NCBI GenBank assembly: GCA_003661265.1 | Contig: QMVU01000077.1 | Coordinates: forward strand, 1 to 6,055 | Source: Thermoproteota archaeon | GTDB lineage: Archaea > Korarchaeota > Korarchaeia > Korarchaeales > Korarchaeaceae | Direction of reading: 5' to 3' | Length of the DNA stretch: 6,055 nucleotides | In this document: positions 5,655 through 6,055 of the stretch, piece by piece | How the letters are laid out: every line of letters starts with the position of its first letter | How positions within the stretch are numbered: position 1 is the first letter of the stretch | Notes under the pieces: generated by a model | Told to the model about the DNA's origin: nothing | What the model saw: only the letters and a program-made list of their open reading frames with translations | Databases searched by the model: none | Made by a program: the position numbers and the translations under genes

Positions 5655-5837
5655 GTGGTGAGACCTAGGAGAAGAGTTAAGAGGAGAATACCCTTCCTCT
5701 GGAGGGAGCACTACCGTCGAACCGAAAGGGACAAAATCCAGCGAAAAATGTTATATCAAAGGGAGTTCCTGAGAAATTTCCTCAAAAGACAGAGAAAGGA
5801 AAGGAAGAGGATTAAAGAGCTCTTCTGGAACCTATGA
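5655..5837 (+). CDS. Small, very basic protein of unknown function
   Basis: A 60-residue protein with 17 Arg and 7 Lys against only 6 acidic residues. The N-terminus VRPRRRVKRRIPFLW suggests binding to nucleic acid; residues 17-57 look like one long basic helix. There is no Cys/His cluster or membrane segment. I do not recognise the family. It is supported as a gene by GAGGT eight bases before GTG 5655, a TATA-like box at the expected distance, and a 17-base gap to the next gene on the same strand. GTG 5658 is an alternative start. It could be an RNA- or ribosome-associated protein (inference from charge) or, less likely, a spurious frame in the leader of the flavin reductase gene. Confidence 0.6.
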   Translation: MVRPRRRVKRRIPFLWREHYRRTERDKIQRKMLYQREFLRNFLKRQRKERKRIKELFWNL

Positions 5838-5854
5838 CTAAGGGAGGTGCGGAC

Positions 5855-6055
5855 ATGTCAGTTGAAGAAGTCCCATCAGATAGGTTCCCCTACCTGTTGC
5901 ACCCATGTAGGGCTGTTTTGGTCACTTGCGGAGTTGAGAAGCCGAACATAATAGCAATAGCTTGGATAATGCCCGTTAGCAGGGATCCTCCTTTACTTGC
6001 CCTAGCAGTAAGTCCGAAAAGATACTCCCACAAGCTCATAGTTGAGGGAGGGGAG
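5855..6055 (+). CDS. Flavin reductase-like FMN-binding protein (partial, N-terminal 67 residues)
   Basis: The frame runs from ATG 5855 off the right edge. GGAGGTG at 5843-5849 lies five bases before the ATG. The visible part matches the start of the flavin reductase-like split-barrel family (PF01613; flavoredoxin-type proteins). It has HPCRAVLVTCG (16-26), KPNIIAIAWIMPVSRDPPLLA (29-49) and LAVSPKRYSHKLI (50-62), covering the first strands and the loop that holds the FMN phosphate. Members bind FMN and serve as NAD(P)H:flavin oxidoreductases or electron carriers; the exact substrate cannot be told. It probably shares a transcript with the small basic gene 17 bases upstream. Confidence 0.88.
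   Translation, partial: MSVEEVPSDRFPYLLHPCRAVLVTCGVEKPNIIAIAWIMPVSRDPPLLALAVSPKRYSHKLIVEGGE

Overview
The window looks archaeal, most likely a thermophilic member of the TACK group; this is inferred from style, not from a marker gene. Arginine is written mostly as AGG/AGA and isoleucine often as ATA. GTG and TTG starts are used, Shine-Dalgarno sequences have the GAGGTGA form, A/T-rich TATA-like boxes sit near expected start sites, and every recognisable family is common in archaea. No rRNA, tRNA, CRISPR array or intact mobile element is present.

Left part (1-4437, minus strand): three overlapping genes, read right to left, form an operon. A winged-helix DNA-binding protein is followed by a 591-residue protein with two tandem domains resembling the IFT52/GldG/DUF4350 (GIFT) fold plus a coiled coil. 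Last comes a long protein, cut by the left window edge. It has an N-terminal signal peptide, one outside domain that looks like the same fold, a long helical stalk, one membrane segment and a charged helical region inside. I know of no characterised system with this layout. It looks like a regulated two-protein assembly, one partner cytoplasmic and one spanning the membrane.

Middle (4438-4645): a 200-base divergent intergenic region. It holds two matched palindromes 46 bases apart, a direct repeat of AATTGCAAC, a TATA-like box facing each way, a hairpin, and a possible 21-residue ORF with a strong Shine-Dalgarno sequence. The two palindromes are good candidates for operators of the adjacent winged-helix regulator.

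Right part (4646-6055, plus strand): first a MntA-HepT (MNT/HEPN) toxin-antitoxin pair with all signature residues intact and tight translational coupling. Then a 200-base intergenic region carries a long imperfect hairpin with alternative pairings, and a perfect 16-base palindrome abutting a TATA-like box. These precede a 60-residue, extremely basic protein of unknown function and the start of a flavin-reductase-like FMN-binding protein, which runs off the right edge.
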